42,243 bases of DNA from an uncultured Pelagibacteraceae bacterium (GTDB lineage: Bacteria > Pseudomonadota > Alphaproteobacteria > Pelagibacterales > AG-422-B15), in the NCBI GenBank assembly GCA_902523455.1, contig CABYZG010000008.1, positions 1-42,243 on the forward strand, read 5' to 3'. The notes below the pieces were generated by a model. The model made no database searches, had not been told where the DNA came from, and saw nothing but the letters and a program-made list of their open reading frames with translations. Positions 23,787 through 33,415 of this stretch are shown in pieces (position 1 is the first letter of the stretch; each line of letters starts with the position of its first letter). The position numbers and the translations under genes are program-made.

Positions 23787-24754
23787 GCGGCAATCAAATT
23801 TAGATAAGTATCTTCTAACCTATTGATATCTCTCGCTCTTATTAATTCATTTACTTCTTGTTTAAATTTTTTAGATCCTGGAACTCCAAAGCAAAGTGAA
23901 AGTAATGGACTAAGCAATTCATAGGTAGATACAGTTTCAATATTCATCTTAATATAATCAAAATACTTTTTCACGACATCGGACTTGTTAACTTGAATAT
24001 TACTTTGACCATAAAAAATATGATCCACGTCTTTAATAAAAAAAGGGTTTGCCTGTACTGCTCGACCTACCATCACTCCATCTAAATATTTCAATTGTTC
24101 AATACAGTCATCAATATTTGTCAAACCTCCATTCATGATAAATTTAATATCAGGAAATTCTTTTTTGATATTGTAAACAAATTCATATTTAAGTTCAGGC
24201 AATGTACGATTTTTTTTTGGATCAAGACCTTTCAGAAAAGCTTTACGGGCATGAATAAAAATAACTTTCACATCACTCTCAAGAACTGTAGAAATGAAAT
24301 TTCTAAAAAAATCATAAGAGTCAAATTCATCAACACCAATTCTACATTTTAATGAAACATCCATTGAAGTCTCTTCTCTCATTCCACTTAAGCAATCTCT
24401 AACTAGTACAGCTTCTTTCATCAAACACGCCCCCATTTTCCCTTGAGAAACTTTTTTAGAGGGGCAGCCAACATTTAAATTGATACCCTGATAATAAAAC
24501 TTATTTGCTAAACTTGTTGAATATTTTAATAAGCCTATATCAGAACCACCAACTTGCAGGATGACAGGTTTTTCGATATTTTCTTTTCTAAGAAGTTTTT
24601 TGTAATCGCCTCTGTGTAAAGCTTGACTGGCTATCATTTCAGTAAATAAAACAGCTTCTTTTGAGATAAGACGGTACATGTACCTTGCGCTTGGAGTTGT
24701 TACTCCCATCATTGGTGCTACAGAAAAGCGATAGTCAACGTTCAAATTATTCAT
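23783..24754 (-). CDS. dusA: tRNA-dihydrouridine synthase A
   Basis: FMN-dependent TIM-barrel enzyme reducing uridine to dihydrouridine in the tRNA D loop (positions 20 and 20a in E. coli DusA). It is 323 aa. Signatures include the N-terminal VAPMMGVTTPSARYMYRLI and FTEM blocks, the catalytic C97 in NLNVGCPSKKVSQGKMGAC, the HARKAFLKGLDPKKNR segment typical of the DusA branch, and MNGGL plus GVMVGRA for phosphate binding. It overlaps the upstream EamA gene by eight bases and is the last gene of the moxR-vWA-EamA-dusA run. Confidence 0.95.
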   Translation of the reverse strand: MNNLNVDYRFSVAPMMGVTTPSARYMYRLISKEAVLFTEMIASQALHRGDYKKLLRKENIEKPVILQVGGSDIGLLKYSTSLANKFYYQGINLNVGCPSKKVSQGKMGACLMKEAVLVRDCLSGMREETSMDVSLKCRIGVDEFDSYDFFRNFISTVLESDVKVIFIHARKAFLKGLDPKKNRTLPELKYEFVYNIKKEFPDIKFIMNGGLTNIDDCIEQLKYLDGVMVGRAVQANPFFIKDVDHIFYGQSNIQVNKSDVVKKYFDYIKMNIETVSTYELLSPLLSLCFGVPGSKKFKQEVNELIRARDINRLEDTYLNLIAA

Positions 24755-25616
24755 AATTTAGTTTTTGCCTAACAGTTATAAGTACTCCGCTACTCACAAT
24801 ACAGAGAATTCCAAAGCACACTATTATGTTTGGAATATCTCTAAAAAATAAGACGCTTATTAGCATATTACTGACGATTTCAAAATAGTGAAATGGAGCC
24901 AAAATGCTTGCTTCAGCATTTTGATAAGCTTTTATAAATATAAAATGCACCAGAATTACAACTAAACCAATTGAGCCCATCAAAATAATCTGACTAAAAT
25001 TAGGATCACTGTCCCAATAAAAAGGAAGAAAGATAGTCATTATTAGTGCCCCAGGAATAGCGGTATAACACAGGCTTACCCATGGATCAGAAGTAAAGTT
25101 TACGCGGCGCGTGTAAACAAGATACATTGCATAAAAGAATCCTGAAAATAAGGCATATAAAGAAAAATAATTAAACTCACTAAACCCTGGCTGTATTACT
25201 AAAAGAGTTCCAAAAAAACCAAAAAATGTACAAAAGATCTTTAGTGAATTTAATTTTTCTCCCAAAATAAATGAAGACATGAATACCACCACAATGGGAG
25301 CAATGAGCATTATGCTTAATGCATTAGCAAGAGGGATTTGTGAAATTGATGCATAAAAGAATGCCGTTGCAAGAAATATAAAAGTACCTCTGATTAATTG
25401 ATGCTTCGTTGATTGATTAACAAATTCTTTTTTTCCTTTTAAAAAATAAACAAGTGGCACTAAGAAAATAAAATGGCTGAAAAAACGTCCCCAAATTATT
25501 TCAAGTATACCAATATCCTCGCTTAAGTACTTAGCAAGCGCATCATATAAAGGAGCTATTAATAATCCAAGGCATAACAAAGATATGCCTAAAATAACGT
25601 TCTGCTCTTTAAGCAT
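24747..25616 (-). CDS. EamA/DMT-superfamily transporter
   Basis: Ten-helix drug/metabolite transporter family protein (289 aa) with two EamA repeats (about residues 8-140 and 150-285). Features include the ISQIPLANALSIMLIAP segment in the first repeat and a matching A-EASILAPFHYFEI segment in the second, typical of RhaT/EamA exporters. Substrate unknown. It starts three bases after the vWA gene stop and overlaps dusA by eight bases. It is a different protein from the EamA gene at 2769-3680 and not a recent copy by eye. Confidence 0.9.
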   Translation of the reverse strand: MLKEQNVILGISLLCLGLLIAPLYDALAKYLSEDIGILEIIWGRFFSHFIFLVPLVYFLKGKKEFVNQSTKHQLIRGTFIFLATAFFYASISQIPLANALSIMLIAPIVVVFMSSFILGEKLNSLKIFCTFFGFFGTLLVIQPGFSEFNYFSLYALFSGFFYAMYLVYTRRVNFTSDPWVSLCYTAIPGALIMTIFLPFYWDSDPNFSQIILMGSIGLVVILVHFIFIKAYQNAEASILAPFHYFEIVSNMLISVLFFRDIPNIIVCFGILCIVSSGVLITVRQKLNYE

Positions 25617-25619
25617 GGT

Positions 25620-26798
25620 TTATTTATTTAGTTCACGCATGGCCTGATCAATTCCCTCAATTGTGAGAGGAAACATTCGATCAGAAAAGATCTGCTTTAT
25701 AATGGAAGTTGATGCAATTCTATCCCAATATCGCTCAGGTATTGGATTAAGCCAAATAGCATTTTCGTATACGTTTAACATTCTAGTTAGCCAAGTCTCA
25801 CCAGACTCTTCGTTCCAGAACTCTACACTTCCGCCAGGGTAGGTTATTTCATACGGGCTCATTTCAGCGTCTCCAACAAATATTACTTTATAATCAGATG
25901 GGTATGTGTGCAGAACGTCCCATGTTTTGATATTGTCATTGTATCTGCGATTATTATCTTTCCAAACCGCATCATACAAGCAATTGTGGTAGTAGAAATA
26001 TTCCATGTGTTTAAATTCTGTTCTTGCTGCAGAAAATAGCTCCTCACAGATTTTAACATGTGCATCCATTGATCCACCAACATCAAAAAAAAGCAATACT
26101 TTGATTTTATTTCTTCGTTCAGGCATCATTTTAACGTCAATGTAACCTTTATGAGCAGTAGACTTAATTGTATTATCTAAATCTAACTCAGTTTCAGCTC
26201 CGTCGCGCGCAAACTTTCTCAATCTTCTAAGAGCAATCTTTATATTTCGAGTACCAAGTTCTACGTCGCCATCTAAGTTGCTAAATTCTCTTTTATCCCA
26301 AACTTTTACTGCCTTTTTATTTTTTCCTTCTTTCTGACCAATTCTTATTCCTTCAGGGTTATAGCCGTATGCTCCAAATGGAGATGTTCCACCTGTTCCA
26401 ATCCATTTGCTTCCGCCTTGGTGCCTCTTTTTTTGCTCTTCCAACCTCTGTTTGAGCGTTTCCATTAACTTGTCCCAGCCACCCAAGGACTCAATCATCT
26501 TTTTTTCTTCATCAGTTAAATACTTTTGCCCCATCAATTTTAACCATTCTTCTGGTATTTCTTTTGTTGTTTCACCTTCAGGGTTCTCTAACCCCTTAAA
26601 TGAGTGGCCAAAAACTCGATCAAATTTATCTAAATATCTCTCATCTTTGACTAATGCTGAGCGGCTTAGATAATAAAAGTCGTTAACATTGAATGAGTCA
26701 ACAACACGCTTATTCATCGCTTCCATCAACATCAAGTATTCTTTTAATGATACGGGTAAGCTTGCTTGTTTGAGGTCAAAAAAGAAATTAATAAACAT
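25620..26798 (-). CDS. vWA domain protein, CoxE-like, partner of MoxR ATPase
   Basis: A 392-aa cytoplasmic protein with a C-terminal von Willebrand factor A-like domain of the CoxE type. The MIDAS-like metal motif is FFDVGGSMDAH (D-x-G-x-S), about residue 237, and an Asp in VGDAEMSPYEI is a candidate further ligand. The N-terminal half is helical and charged, with a Gly-rich GTGGTSPFGAYGYNPEG stretch in the middle. MoxR/vWA pairs remodel or insert cofactors into partner complexes. The MoxR gene lies 28 bases upstream in the same direction. There are no CO-dehydrogenase genes, so the CoxE label describes domain type only. Confidence 0.91.
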   Translation of the reverse strand: MFINFFFDLKQASLPVSLKEYLMLMEAMNKRVVDSFNVNDFYYLSRSALVKDERYLDKFDRVFGHSFKGLENPEGETTKEIPEEWLKLMGQKYLTDEEKKMIESLGGWDKLMETLKQRLEEQKKRHQGGSKWIGTGGTSPFGAYGYNPEGIRIGQKEGKNKKAVKVWDKREFSNLDGDVELGTRNIKIALRRLRKFARDGAETELDLDNTIKSTAHKGYIDVKMMPERRNKIKVLLFFDVGGSMDAHVKICEELFSAARTEFKHMEYFYYHNCLYDAVWKDNNRRYNDNIKTWDVLHTYPSDYKVIFVGDAEMSPYEITYPGGSVEFWNEESGETWLTRMLNVYENAIWLNPIPERYWDRIASTSIIKQIFSDRMFPLTIEGIDQAMRELNK

Positions 26799-26826
26799 AT
26801 AATATTATTTTATAGAGATTCTTACT

Positions 26827-27681
26827 CTACTCAACATTCTCGTTTTCTCTACGAGATATGAAAGCTAAACGCTCAAATAAATGAACATCTTGTTCATTCT
26901 TTAGCAAAGCCCCATGAAGAGGTGGTATTAGCTTTTTCGGATCCTTTTCTCTGAGGATTTTAGCATCTACATCATCCGTCATAAGCAACTTTAGCCAATC
27001 AATTAGTTCAGATGTAGATGGCTTCTTTTTAATTCCTGGAACTTCTCTAATATCGTAAAATATTTTAAATGCTTCTTGAATTAGATCTTTTTTTATATCT
27101 GGATAATGTACTTCAACGATCTCTTCCATCGTATTTGGATCAGGAAACTTAATATAATGAAAAAAGCACCTTCTAAGAAACGCATCTGGTAATTCCTTTT
27201 CATTGTTTGATGTTATAATTACTATTGGCCTATTTTGCGCCTTAATTGTCTCACCAGTTTCGTAAACAAAAAATTCCATTTTATCTAGTTCTAGTAGCAG
27301 ATCGTTGGGAAATTCGATATCAGCCTTATCAATTTCATCAATTAGTAGGACTGGTCTTTTATCGCTCTCAAAAGCATTCCATAACTTACCTTTGCTAATA
27401 TAATTTTTGATATCCTTAACTTTTTCATCTCCAAGCTGCGAATCACGCAATCTTGTAACAGCATCATATTCGTAGAGACCCTGTTGAGCTTTAGTTGTGG
27501 ACTTAATATGCCAAGTAATTATTTCAGCATCCAGAGATTTTGCTACCTCATGAGCTAGCATTGTTTTACCAGTGCCTGGCTCACCTTTAACTATTATTGG
27601 TCTTTCAAGAGTAATAGCGGCATTTACTGCTACTTTAAGATCCTCTGTTGCAATATAGGAGCTGGTTCCTTCAAACTTCAT
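26827..27681 (-). CDS. MoxR-family AAA+ ATPase (CoxD-like)
   Basis: A 284-aa AAA+ ATPase with Walker A VKGEPGTGKT (about residues 31-40), Walker B PVLLIDEIDKAD, a sensor-1 ITSNNEKELPDAFLRRC block including the arginine finger region, and a C-terminal lid. Together with the vWA protein 28 bases downstream it forms the classic MoxR-vWA chaperone pair. It is the first gene of a minus-strand operon and is divergent from dksA across 141 bp. Target unknown; cofactor or metal insertion into a respiratory or metallo-enzyme is the usual role. Confidence 0.94.
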   Translation of the reverse strand: MKFEGTSSYIATEDLKVAVNAAITLERPIIVKGEPGTGKTMLAHEVAKSLDAEIITWHIKSTTKAQQGLYEYDAVTRLRDSQLGDEKVKDIKNYISKGKLWNAFESDKRPVLLIDEIDKADIEFPNDLLLELDKMEFFVYETGETIKAQNRPIVIITSNNEKELPDAFLRRCFFHYIKFPDPNTMEEIVEVHYPDIKKDLIQEAFKIFYDIREVPGIKKKPSTSELIDWLKLLMTDDVDAKILREKDPKKLIPPLHGALLKNEQDVHLFERLAFISRRENENVE

Positions 27682-27754
27682 ATAATTAAGATTAATTTCA
27701 GAGAAACATATTATATTTCAGTGATTTATCAATCATAAAAATTGTAATGATCCG

Positions 27755-27783
27755 TTGACTTAAATAATAAAAACCACTAAAAG
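27755..27783 (+). promoter_or_regulatory. Putative dksA promoter
   Basis: TTGACT (27755-27760), a 17-nt spacer and TAAAAG (27778-27783) lie 39 bases ahead of the dksA ATG, followed by the ribosome binding site AAGGAG (27812-27817). The -35 agrees with consensus at five of six bases and the -10 at four of six. The same 141-bp divergent spacer must also hold the moxR promoter on the other strand, which I could not place with confidence. Confidence 0.45.
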
Positions 27784-27822
27784 CACCCAACTGTTTTTAA
27801 TCTTAATTCTCAAGGAGTAAAT

Positions 27823-28233
27823 ATGGTCAAACTTCCAAAAACCTACAAGCCAACAAAATCTGAAAAATTCATGAATGCAAAGCAAAAGGAATATTTTAGA
27901 TCGAAGCTTAAAAATTGGAAGGATGAGATTTACAGAGAAAGTAGAGAAACAGTCGAGAATCTGCAAGACTCAATTGCTCCAGCCGACATGTCTGATAGAG
28001 CTACCCAAGAGTCAGAGAAATCCCTTGAGTTAAAGTCTCGAGATAGGCAACGTAAATTAATCGCCAAGATAGATGCTGCGCTTGCTAGGATAGAAAATGG
28101 AAGCTATGGCTATTGCGAAGTTACTGGAGAACCCATAAATATCGAAAGATTGGACGCTAGGCCAGTAACTACTCTTAGTATTGAAGCTCAAGAAATGCAC
28201 GAGAGAGACGAAAAGCTTCATTCTGACGACTAA
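27823..28233 (+). CDS. dksA: RNA polymerase-binding transcription factor DksA
   Basis: Stringent-response cofactor that enters the RNA polymerase secondary channel and works with ppGpp. It is 136 aa: N-terminal region, a long coiled coil (about residues 20-90) whose tip carries acidic D55 and D58 in ADMSDRA, and a C-terminal globular part ending in a helix with EAQEMHERDE. The zinc finger is reduced to one Cys: C98 in YGYCEVTGEPI, with Thr or other residues at the remaining positions. This is the known Cys-poor alphaproteobacterial form. ATG 27823 is supported by AAGGAG six bases upstream. No transcriptional partner follows; a 232-bp spacer precedes recA. Confidence 0.95.
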   Translation: MVKLPKTYKPTKSEKFMNAKQKEYFRSKLKNWKDEIYRESRETVENLQDSIAPADMSDRATQESEKSLELKSRDRQRKLIAKIDAALARIENGSYGYCEVTGEPINIERLDARPVTTLSIEAQEMHERDEKLHSDD

Positions 28234-28344
28234 ATAGTTATTAACAGCGAAAATCAGCCAATTTTAGATATATATTTAAGTTAATCTAATTGAGTTATAT
28301 CATTAGATATAGAATCACCTGTTGATAAAAACTATAAAATTTAA

Positions 28345-28359
28345 GAACATTAATTGAAC
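28345..28359. promoter_or_regulatory. LexA/SOS-box candidate, exact GAAC-N7-GAAC
   Basis: GAAC at 28345-28348 and GAAC at 28356-28359 with a 7-nt spacer exactly match the alphaproteobacterial LexA operator (GTTC-N7-GTTC on the opposite strand). It lies about 105 bases ahead of recA and 20 bases ahead of the proposed -35. AT-rich sequence makes a chance match less likely than in balanced DNA but not impossible. Confidence 0.6.
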
Positions 28360-28379
28360 AAATTATATTTTATCGTTAT

Positions 28380-28409
28380 TTAACAATAGTTTATAAGGTA
28401 TTGTAAAAT
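28380..28409 (+). promoter_or_regulatory. Putative recA promoter
   Basis: TTAACA (28380-28385), an 18-nt spacer and TAAAAT (28404-28409) each match the sigma70 consensus at five of six bases. The predicted transcription start falls near 28416, inside the second LexA-like box (28412-28426), an arrangement expected for a LexA-repressed gene. A GGAG ribosome binding site follows at 28455-28458, seven bases before the ATG. Confidence 0.5.
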
Positions 28410-28411
28410 GA

Positions 28412-28426
28412 GAACAAAATGTGTAC
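28412..28426. promoter_or_regulatory. Second LexA-like box, GAAC-N7-GTAC (one mismatch)
   Basis: GAAC (28412-28415), seven bases, then GTAC (28423-28426): one base away from the GAAC-N7-GAAC operator. Its location immediately downstream of the proposed -10 makes it the more probable repression site of the two, with the exact copy upstream perhaps an auxiliary site. Evidence is pattern and position only. Confidence 0.4.
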
Positions 28427-28465
28427 AAATGGAACATATATTAAAACTAAGTTTGGAGAAAGCAC

Positions 28466-29545
28466 ATGACAAAAGCAAATTTAAAAGTGGTAGACGATAA
28501 AAAGATTGATAACTCAGAAAAAGCAAAAGCTTTAGACGTAGCAATGTCTCAAATTGAGCAAACTTACGGAAAAGGCTCAATTATGAAACTTGGCCAAAGG
28601 ACCGTTATGGATGTTGAGGCCATTTCAACTGGATCGTTATCTTTAGATGTAGCTTTAGGCATAGGTGGACTGCCAAAAGGTAGAATAGTAGAAATTTATG
28701 GACCAGAATCATCGGGTAAAACAACTCTTGCATTACATGTCATTGCCGAAGCGCAGAAAAAAGGTGAGAATTGTGCATTTATTGATGCTGAGCATGCATT
28801 GGATCCTGCTTATGCAAAAAAACTCGGCGTAAACATTGATGAACTTATCATTTCGCAGCCAGATACAGGTGAGCAAGCTCTTGAAATAACCGACTCACTT
28901 GTTAGATCGAAAGCAATATCAGTTCTAGTTGTCGACTCAGTTGCAGCATTAACCCCTAAAGCAGAAATTGAGGGTGAAATGGGAGATGCGCACATGGGTC
29001 TTCAAGCAAGATTAATGAGTCAAGCATTAAGAAAACTTACAGGCTCTGTTTCTAAATCTAATTGTATGGTAATATTCATCAACCAAATTCGAATGAAAAT
29101 TGGCGTGATGTTTGGTAGTCCTGAAACAACAGCTGGTGGTAATGCTTTGAAGTTTTACTCATCGTGCAGATTAGATATAAGAAGGATAGGAGCAATAAAA
29201 GATAAAGACGAAATTATTGGAAACCAAACAAGAGTAAAGGTTGTAAAAAATAAAGTTGCCCCGCCGTTCCGCGTAGTAGAATTTGACATAATGTACGGTG
29301 AAGGAATTTCAAAATTAGGTGAGCTTATAGATTTGGGTGTAAAAGTAGGCACCATTGAAAAGTCTGGGGCATGGTTTTCTTATAAAGGAAATAAGATTGG
29401 CCAAGGACGAGAAAACTCCAAGATTTTTTTAAAGGATAATCCTGCAGTAGCTAATGAAATTGAATCAATAATTAGAGGACAATCTGAGGAAATACCTGAG
29501 CAAATTGGAGAAAACGAAGAAGTCGAAGATACTCCAGAAGAATAA
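28466..29545 (+). CDS. recA: Recombinase A
   Basis: ATP-dependent strand-exchange protein of homologous recombination and co-protease for LexA cleavage. It is 359 aa. Walker A is GPESSGKT (residues 79-86), and the [11 protein letters not shown] block is Walker B. The monomer-interface and DNA-binding loop regions ([37 protein letters not shown] with the L2 loop) are intact, and a short acidic C-terminal tail (EEVEDTPEE) is present. An SOS-like promoter region lies upstream and a terminator follows. The recA-alaS order with no recX between them is common in alphaproteobacteria. Confidence 0.99.
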   Translation: MTKANLKVVDDKKIDNSEKAKALDVAMSQIEQTYGKGSIMKLGQRTVMDVEAISTGSLSLDVALGIGGLPKGRIVEIYGPESSGKTTLALHVIAEAQKKGENCAFIDAEHALDPAYAKKLGVNIDELIISQPDTGEQALEITDSLVRSKAISVLVVDSVAALTPKAEIEGEMGDAHMGLQARLMSQALRKLTGSVSKSNCMVIFINQIRMKIGVMFGSPETTAGGNALKFYSSCRLDIRRIGAIKDKDEIIGNQTRVKVVKNKVAPPFRVVEFDIMYGEGISKLGELIDLGVKVGTIEKSGAWFSYKGNKIGQGRENSKIFLKDNPAVANEIESIIRGQSEEIPEQIGENEEVEDTPEE

Positions 29546-29568
29546 GAAATTCATATAAATTGATCTTA

Positions 29569-29604
29569 GCAAAAAGGCGCTTGAAGCGTCTTTTTGCGTT
29601 TTAG
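29569..29604 (+). terminator. Rho-independent terminator after recA
   Basis: Left arm GCAAAAAGGCGCTT (29569-29582) pairs with AAGCGTCTTTTTGC (29584-29597) with one G-U wobble. The core GGCGCTT/AAGCGTC hairpin is followed by five T. The A-run before and T-run after make it potentially bidirectional. It separates recA from alaS, whose ATG is at 29629. Confidence 0.88.
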
Positions 29605-29628
29605 TCATCTCGATGTTATACCTTAACT

Positions 29629-32205
29629 ATGAAGATTAATAGTTTAAGGGACTCATTCATATCTTACTTTGTTAAAAATGGACATAAGCATGTTCATTCA
29701 AGTCCTCTTGTGCCTCAAAATGATCCTACTCTGATGTTCGCTAATTCAGGAATGGTTCAATTTAAAAATGTATTCACAGGATTAGAGAAAACAGATTTCA
29801 ACCGTGCCGTAACGGCTCAGAAATGCATTAGGGCAGGGGGAAAACACAATGATTTAGAAAATGTAGGCTATACTTTAAGACATCACACTTTTTTTGAAAT
29901 GTTGGGTAATTTCTCATTTGGAGATTATTTTAAAGATGATGCGATAGATTACGCATGGAGATTTATCACTTCTGAACTAGGAATAAATAAAGATAAGCTT
30001 TGTGTAACTATTTATCACGATGATGAGCAGGCTTACAATGCTTGGAAGAAGATTACCGGTTTCAGTGATGATAAAATAATAAGAATTTCTACAAAAGATA
30101 ATTTCTGGTCAATGGGAGAAACAGGGCCATGCGGACCTTGCTCGGAAATATTTTATGATCATGGTGAAAATTATATTGGTAAACCACCTAGTGAAGCTGA
30201 TGAAACGGGCGATCGATTTGTAGAAATATGGAATCTCGTTTTTATGCAGTATGAGCAAGTCGATTCAGAAAATCGTATTGATTTACCACGACCCTCAATA
30301 GATACAGGTATGGGCATTGAGAGAATAGCCGCAGTTATGCAAGGCACTAATGATAATTATCAAGTTGATAGTATATTAGAAATTATTAGTCATTCTAAAG
30401 AATTAACTAAAAACGATAACGAAAATTTAATATCAAGCCATAGAGTAATAGCTGATCATCTCAGGTCTTCATGTTTTTTAATTGCTGACGGCGTCCTTCC
30501 ATCCAATGAAGGCAGAGGTTATGTCTTAAGGAGAATCATGAGGAGGGCAATGAGACACGTACACATTTTGAATTACGATGATTTACTGATGTACAAACTT
30601 ACACCAACACTAATTTCAAATATGAAAATGTCCTATCCTGAGCTTGAAAGAGCAGAGTCTTTAATAAATGAAACATTGAAATATGAAGAACAAAGGTTCA
30701 GAGATTTATTGTCAAGAGGAATTAAGCAACTTGATACAATGATCGATAATTTGAATGGAAAAACCATTCTGACTGGGCAGTCAGCTTTTAAGCTGTATGA
30801 CACATATGGCTTCCCAATTGATTTAACGCAAGATATTTTGAGAAATAAGAAAATTGATGTCGATATTGATGATTTTAGGAAATGTTTGGAGGATCAAAAA
30901 GAAAAAGCAAGAAGCAATTGGACTGGATCTGGTGGCACAGCTACAGATAAAATTTGGTTTGAGTTAAATAAAAGTTTACCCCCTACAGAGTTTTTAGGCT
31001 ACACATCTGAAAAAACAGAAGGAAGTATTATTTCTATAATAAAAGAAGGTGTATTAGTTGATAATTTGCATAGCGGTGACAACGGATCGCTAATACTCAA
31101 TCAAACGGTATTTTATGCTGAGTCTGGTGGACAAATTGGTGATACAGGAACAATACAAGCTGATAATTTTGAATTTGAAGTTTCAGACACACAAAAAAAA
31201 GGAGACCTATTTGTGCATCACGGAAAAGTAATTAGAGGAGATATCAATAAAGGTACAGGCGCACATTTGTTAATTAATTCTACTAGAAGAAGCTCATGTA
31301 AAACTTATCATTCTGCGACACATATTTTACATCAAGCATTAAGAGAAGTTTTGGGAGATCATGTGACCCAGAAAGGCTCTTTAGTTTCGTTTGACAAATT
31401 AAGATTTGATTTTAGTCACCATAAATCTCTTTCAGAAAGTGAGATATCTAAAATAGAGCAGATTGCAAATACAGTTATTGAGGAAGGATCAGATGTTGAA
31501 ACTCAAATTATGACGCCAGATGATGCTGTAAATGCTGGAGCACTTGCTCTATTCGGAGAGAAATATTCTGATGAGGTAAGAGTGTTAAAAATAGGAAAGA
31601 TGAGAAATAAAACTTTCAGCATTGAATTATGTGGCGGTACACATGTTGAGAATACAAGTCAAATTGGGAAATTAAAAATAGTTAATGAATCTTCGGTTGC
31701 TTCAGGAGTTAGAAGGATAGAAGCTCTGCGCGGTGAAGACTTGAAAGTTTATCAATTGAATAAAGCTGCAGAGAATAAGAAAATAGAAGAAAAGAAATTA
31801 ATTTCCGAAAAAGATAAATCAAAATCAAAAGAGGAAGTTAATAATTTAATCAAAGAAATTAATGATGAAATTTCAAATAATAAAAACACCATCATTATCT
31901 TTTGTGAAAATTCTAAAAGCTCTGCGTTAAGACCTGTAATTGATAATGCCAAAAGAAAATTCAAAAATGGTGGTATTATTGTTCTAGGTTCAAAAAAAGA
32001 CAATAAAATCAGCTACCTAGTTGGTGTAACAGACAACCTCACAAAGGTCATTGGTGCAGATGATATTGCTTTGTACGCTTCTTCAGTTTCTAATGGAAAA
32101 GGAGGAGGTGGCAGAAAAGATTTTGCTCAGTCTGGTGGCGATTTAATTGATGAAACCGACCAAAAAAATAAAATACTGGAATTTATTACTGATAAGTTGG
32201 ATTAA
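29629..32205 (+). CDS. alaS: Alanyl-tRNA synthetase
   Basis: Class II synthetase charging tRNA-Ala (858 aa). The catalytic N-terminal domain includes motif-type segments [18 protein letters not shown] and the [14 protein letters not shown] block. An editing domain carries the zinc ligands H561 and H565 (HSATH) and C668 and H672 (CGGTH). The C-terminal C-Ala/DHHA1 region ends in [16 protein letters not shown] Lys/Glu-rich coiled coil lies around residues 705-745. Length is near that of other bacterial AlaS. The last 20 bases overlap the convergent icd gene. Confidence 0.98.
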   Translation: MKINSLRDSFISYFVKNGHKHVHSSPLVPQNDPTLMFANSGMVQFKNVFTGLEKTDFNRAVTAQKCIRAGGKHNDLENVGYTLRHHTFFEMLGNFSFGDYFKDDAIDYAWRFITSELGINKDKLCVTIYHDDEQAYNAWKKITGFSDDKIIRISTKDNFWSMGETGPCGPCSEIFYDHGENYIGKPPSEADETGDRFVEIWNLVFMQYEQVDSENRIDLPRPSIDTGMGIERIAAVMQGTNDNYQVDSILEIISHSKELTKNDNENLISSHRVIADHLRSSCFLIADGVLPSNEGRGYVLRRIMRRAMRHVHILNYDDLLMYKLTPTLISNMKMSYPELERAESLINETLKYEEQRFRDLLSRGIKQLDTMIDNLNGKTILTGQSAFKLYDTYGFPIDLTQDILRNKKIDVDIDDFRKCLEDQKEKARSNWTGSGGTATDKIWFELNKSLPPTEFLGYTSEKTEGSIISIIKEGVLVDNLHSGDNGSLILNQTVFYAESGGQIGDTGTIQADNFEFEVSDTQKKGDLFVHHGKVIRGDINKGTGAHLLINSTRRSSCKTYHSATHILHQALREVLGDHVTQKGSLVSFDKLRFDFSHHKSLSESEISKIEQIANTVIEEGSDVETQIMTPDDAVNAGALALFGEKYSDEVRVLKIGKMRNKTFSIELCGGTHVENTSQIGKLKIVNESSVASGVRRIEALRGEDLKVYQLNKAAENKKIEEKKLISEKDKSKSKEEVNNLIKEINDEISNNKNTIIIFCENSKSSALRPVIDNAKRKFKNGGIIVLGSKKDNKISYLVGVTDNLTKVIGADDIALYASSVSNGKGGGGRKDFAQSGGDLIDETDQKNKILEFITDKLD

Positions 32206-33415
32206 GGGCTTTATTTAAATTTCGTTCAATTATTTCAAGAAAGTCTTCAGTACTGTGCCAATCTTGCTCATGAGGCATAAGGAGTGCCAAATCCTTTGTC
32301 ATCGAGCCACGTTCAACTGTTTTTACACAGACTTTCTCAAGAGTATCAGCAAACTGAATTAGTTCATCATTATCATCAAGTTTCCCTCTATACTTAAGAC
32401 CTCTTGACCATGCAAAAATTGACGCTATAGGATTTGTCGACGTTTGTTTTCCTTCTTGATGAAGCCTATAGTGCCTCGTTACAGTCCCGTGAGCAGCTTC
32501 AGCCTCAATGGTTTTTCCATCAGGTGTCATCAACACACTTGTCATTAATCCAAGAGAACCAAAACCTTGAGCGACAGTATCCGATTGAACATCGCCGTCA
32601 TAATTTTTACATGCCCAAACAAATTTACCATTCCATTTTAACGCAGATGCGACCATGTCATCAATTAATCTATGTTCATAATCAAGTTCCAGAGATTTGA
32701 ATTGATCAGCAAATTCTTTATCATAAATTTCCTGAAATAAATCTTTAAATCGTCCATCATATTTTTTGAGAATAGTATTTTTTGTCGATAAATAGACTGG
32801 CCACTCTCTCATGAGAGCGTAATTCATACACGATCTAGCAAAATCACGTATGGATTCATCGGTATTATACATTGCCATCGCAACGCCACTTGATTGAAAT
32901 TCATAAACCTCTTTTTCAATCGGTTCTTGGTTGGGGTCATCAGGTGTCCACTTAATACTTAATTTTCCTTTACCAGGAACCTTAAAATCCGTCGCTCTAT
33001 ATTGATCGCCAAATGCGTGTCGCCCAACTACAATTGGATCAGTCCAACCGGGTACAAGTCTTGGAACATTTTCACAAACTATTGGCTCTCTAAAAACTGT
33101 ACCGCCAAGAATATTTCTTATTGTTCCGTTTGGGGAACGCCACATTTCTTTTAACTTAAATTCCTTTACCCTATCTTCATCTGGTGTGATAGTCGCGCAT
33201 TTAACTCCTACACCATATTTTTTTATTGCATTAGCTGAGTCTACAGTAACTTTATCATTAGTTTTATCTCTGTTCTCTACGCCTAGATCATAATAGTCTA
33301 GCTCTATATCAAGGTAGGGAAGTATTAATTTATCCTTAATGAATTGCCATATAATTCTTGTCATTTCATCACCATCAATTTCGACGAGTGGTGTTTTTAC
33401 TTTAATTTTGCCCAT
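32186..33415 (-). CDS. icd: NADP-dependent isocitrate dehydrogenase
   Basis: TCA-cycle enzyme oxidising isocitrate to 2-oxoglutarate (409 aa). It belongs to the homodimeric, eukaryote-like NADP type common in alphaproteobacteria and not the E. coli Icd type, as shown by the N-terminal [13 protein letters not shown] block, the [21 protein letters not shown] substrate-binding block, [10 protein letters not shown] (metal Asp residues) and [15 protein letters not shown] with NPIASIFAW near the C-terminus. Its start overlaps the LOG-family gene by 14 bases, so it may be read from the long efflux transcript as well as from an internal promoter. It overlaps alaS tail to tail. Confidence 0.98.
   Translation of the reverse strand: MGKIKVKTPLVEIDGDEMTRIIWQFIKDKLILPYLDIELDYYDLGVENRDKTNDKVTVDSANAIKKYGVGVKCATITPDEDRVKEFKLKEMWRSPNGTIRNILGGTVFREPIVCENVPRLVPGWTDPIVVGRHAFGDQYRATDFKVPGKGKLSIKWTPDDPNQEPIEKEVYEFQSSGVAMAMYNTDESIRDFARSCMNYALMREWPVYLSTKNTILKKYDGRFKDLFQEIYDKEFADQFKSLELDYEHRLIDDMVASALKWNGKFVWACKNYDGDVQSDTVAQGFGSLGLMTSVLMTPDGKTIEAEAAHGTVTRHYRLHQEGKQTSTNPIASIFAWSRGLKYRGKLDDNDELIQFADTLEKVCVKTVERGSMTKDLALLMPHEQDWHSTEDFLEIIERNLNKALNPTYQ

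Noticed and set aside
25620..27681. Carbon monoxide dehydrogenase maturation locus (CoxD/CoxE)
   Set aside because: Only the MoxR and vWA genes are present; no coxMSL-type subunits or other maturation genes are nearby, so only the domain-level name is used.
28284..28308. Hairpin ATCTAAT/ATTAGAT in the dksA-recA spacer as a dksA terminator
   Set aside because: Seven A/T-rich pairs, 11-nt loop and no T tract; such dyads are frequent by chance in AT-rich spacers.
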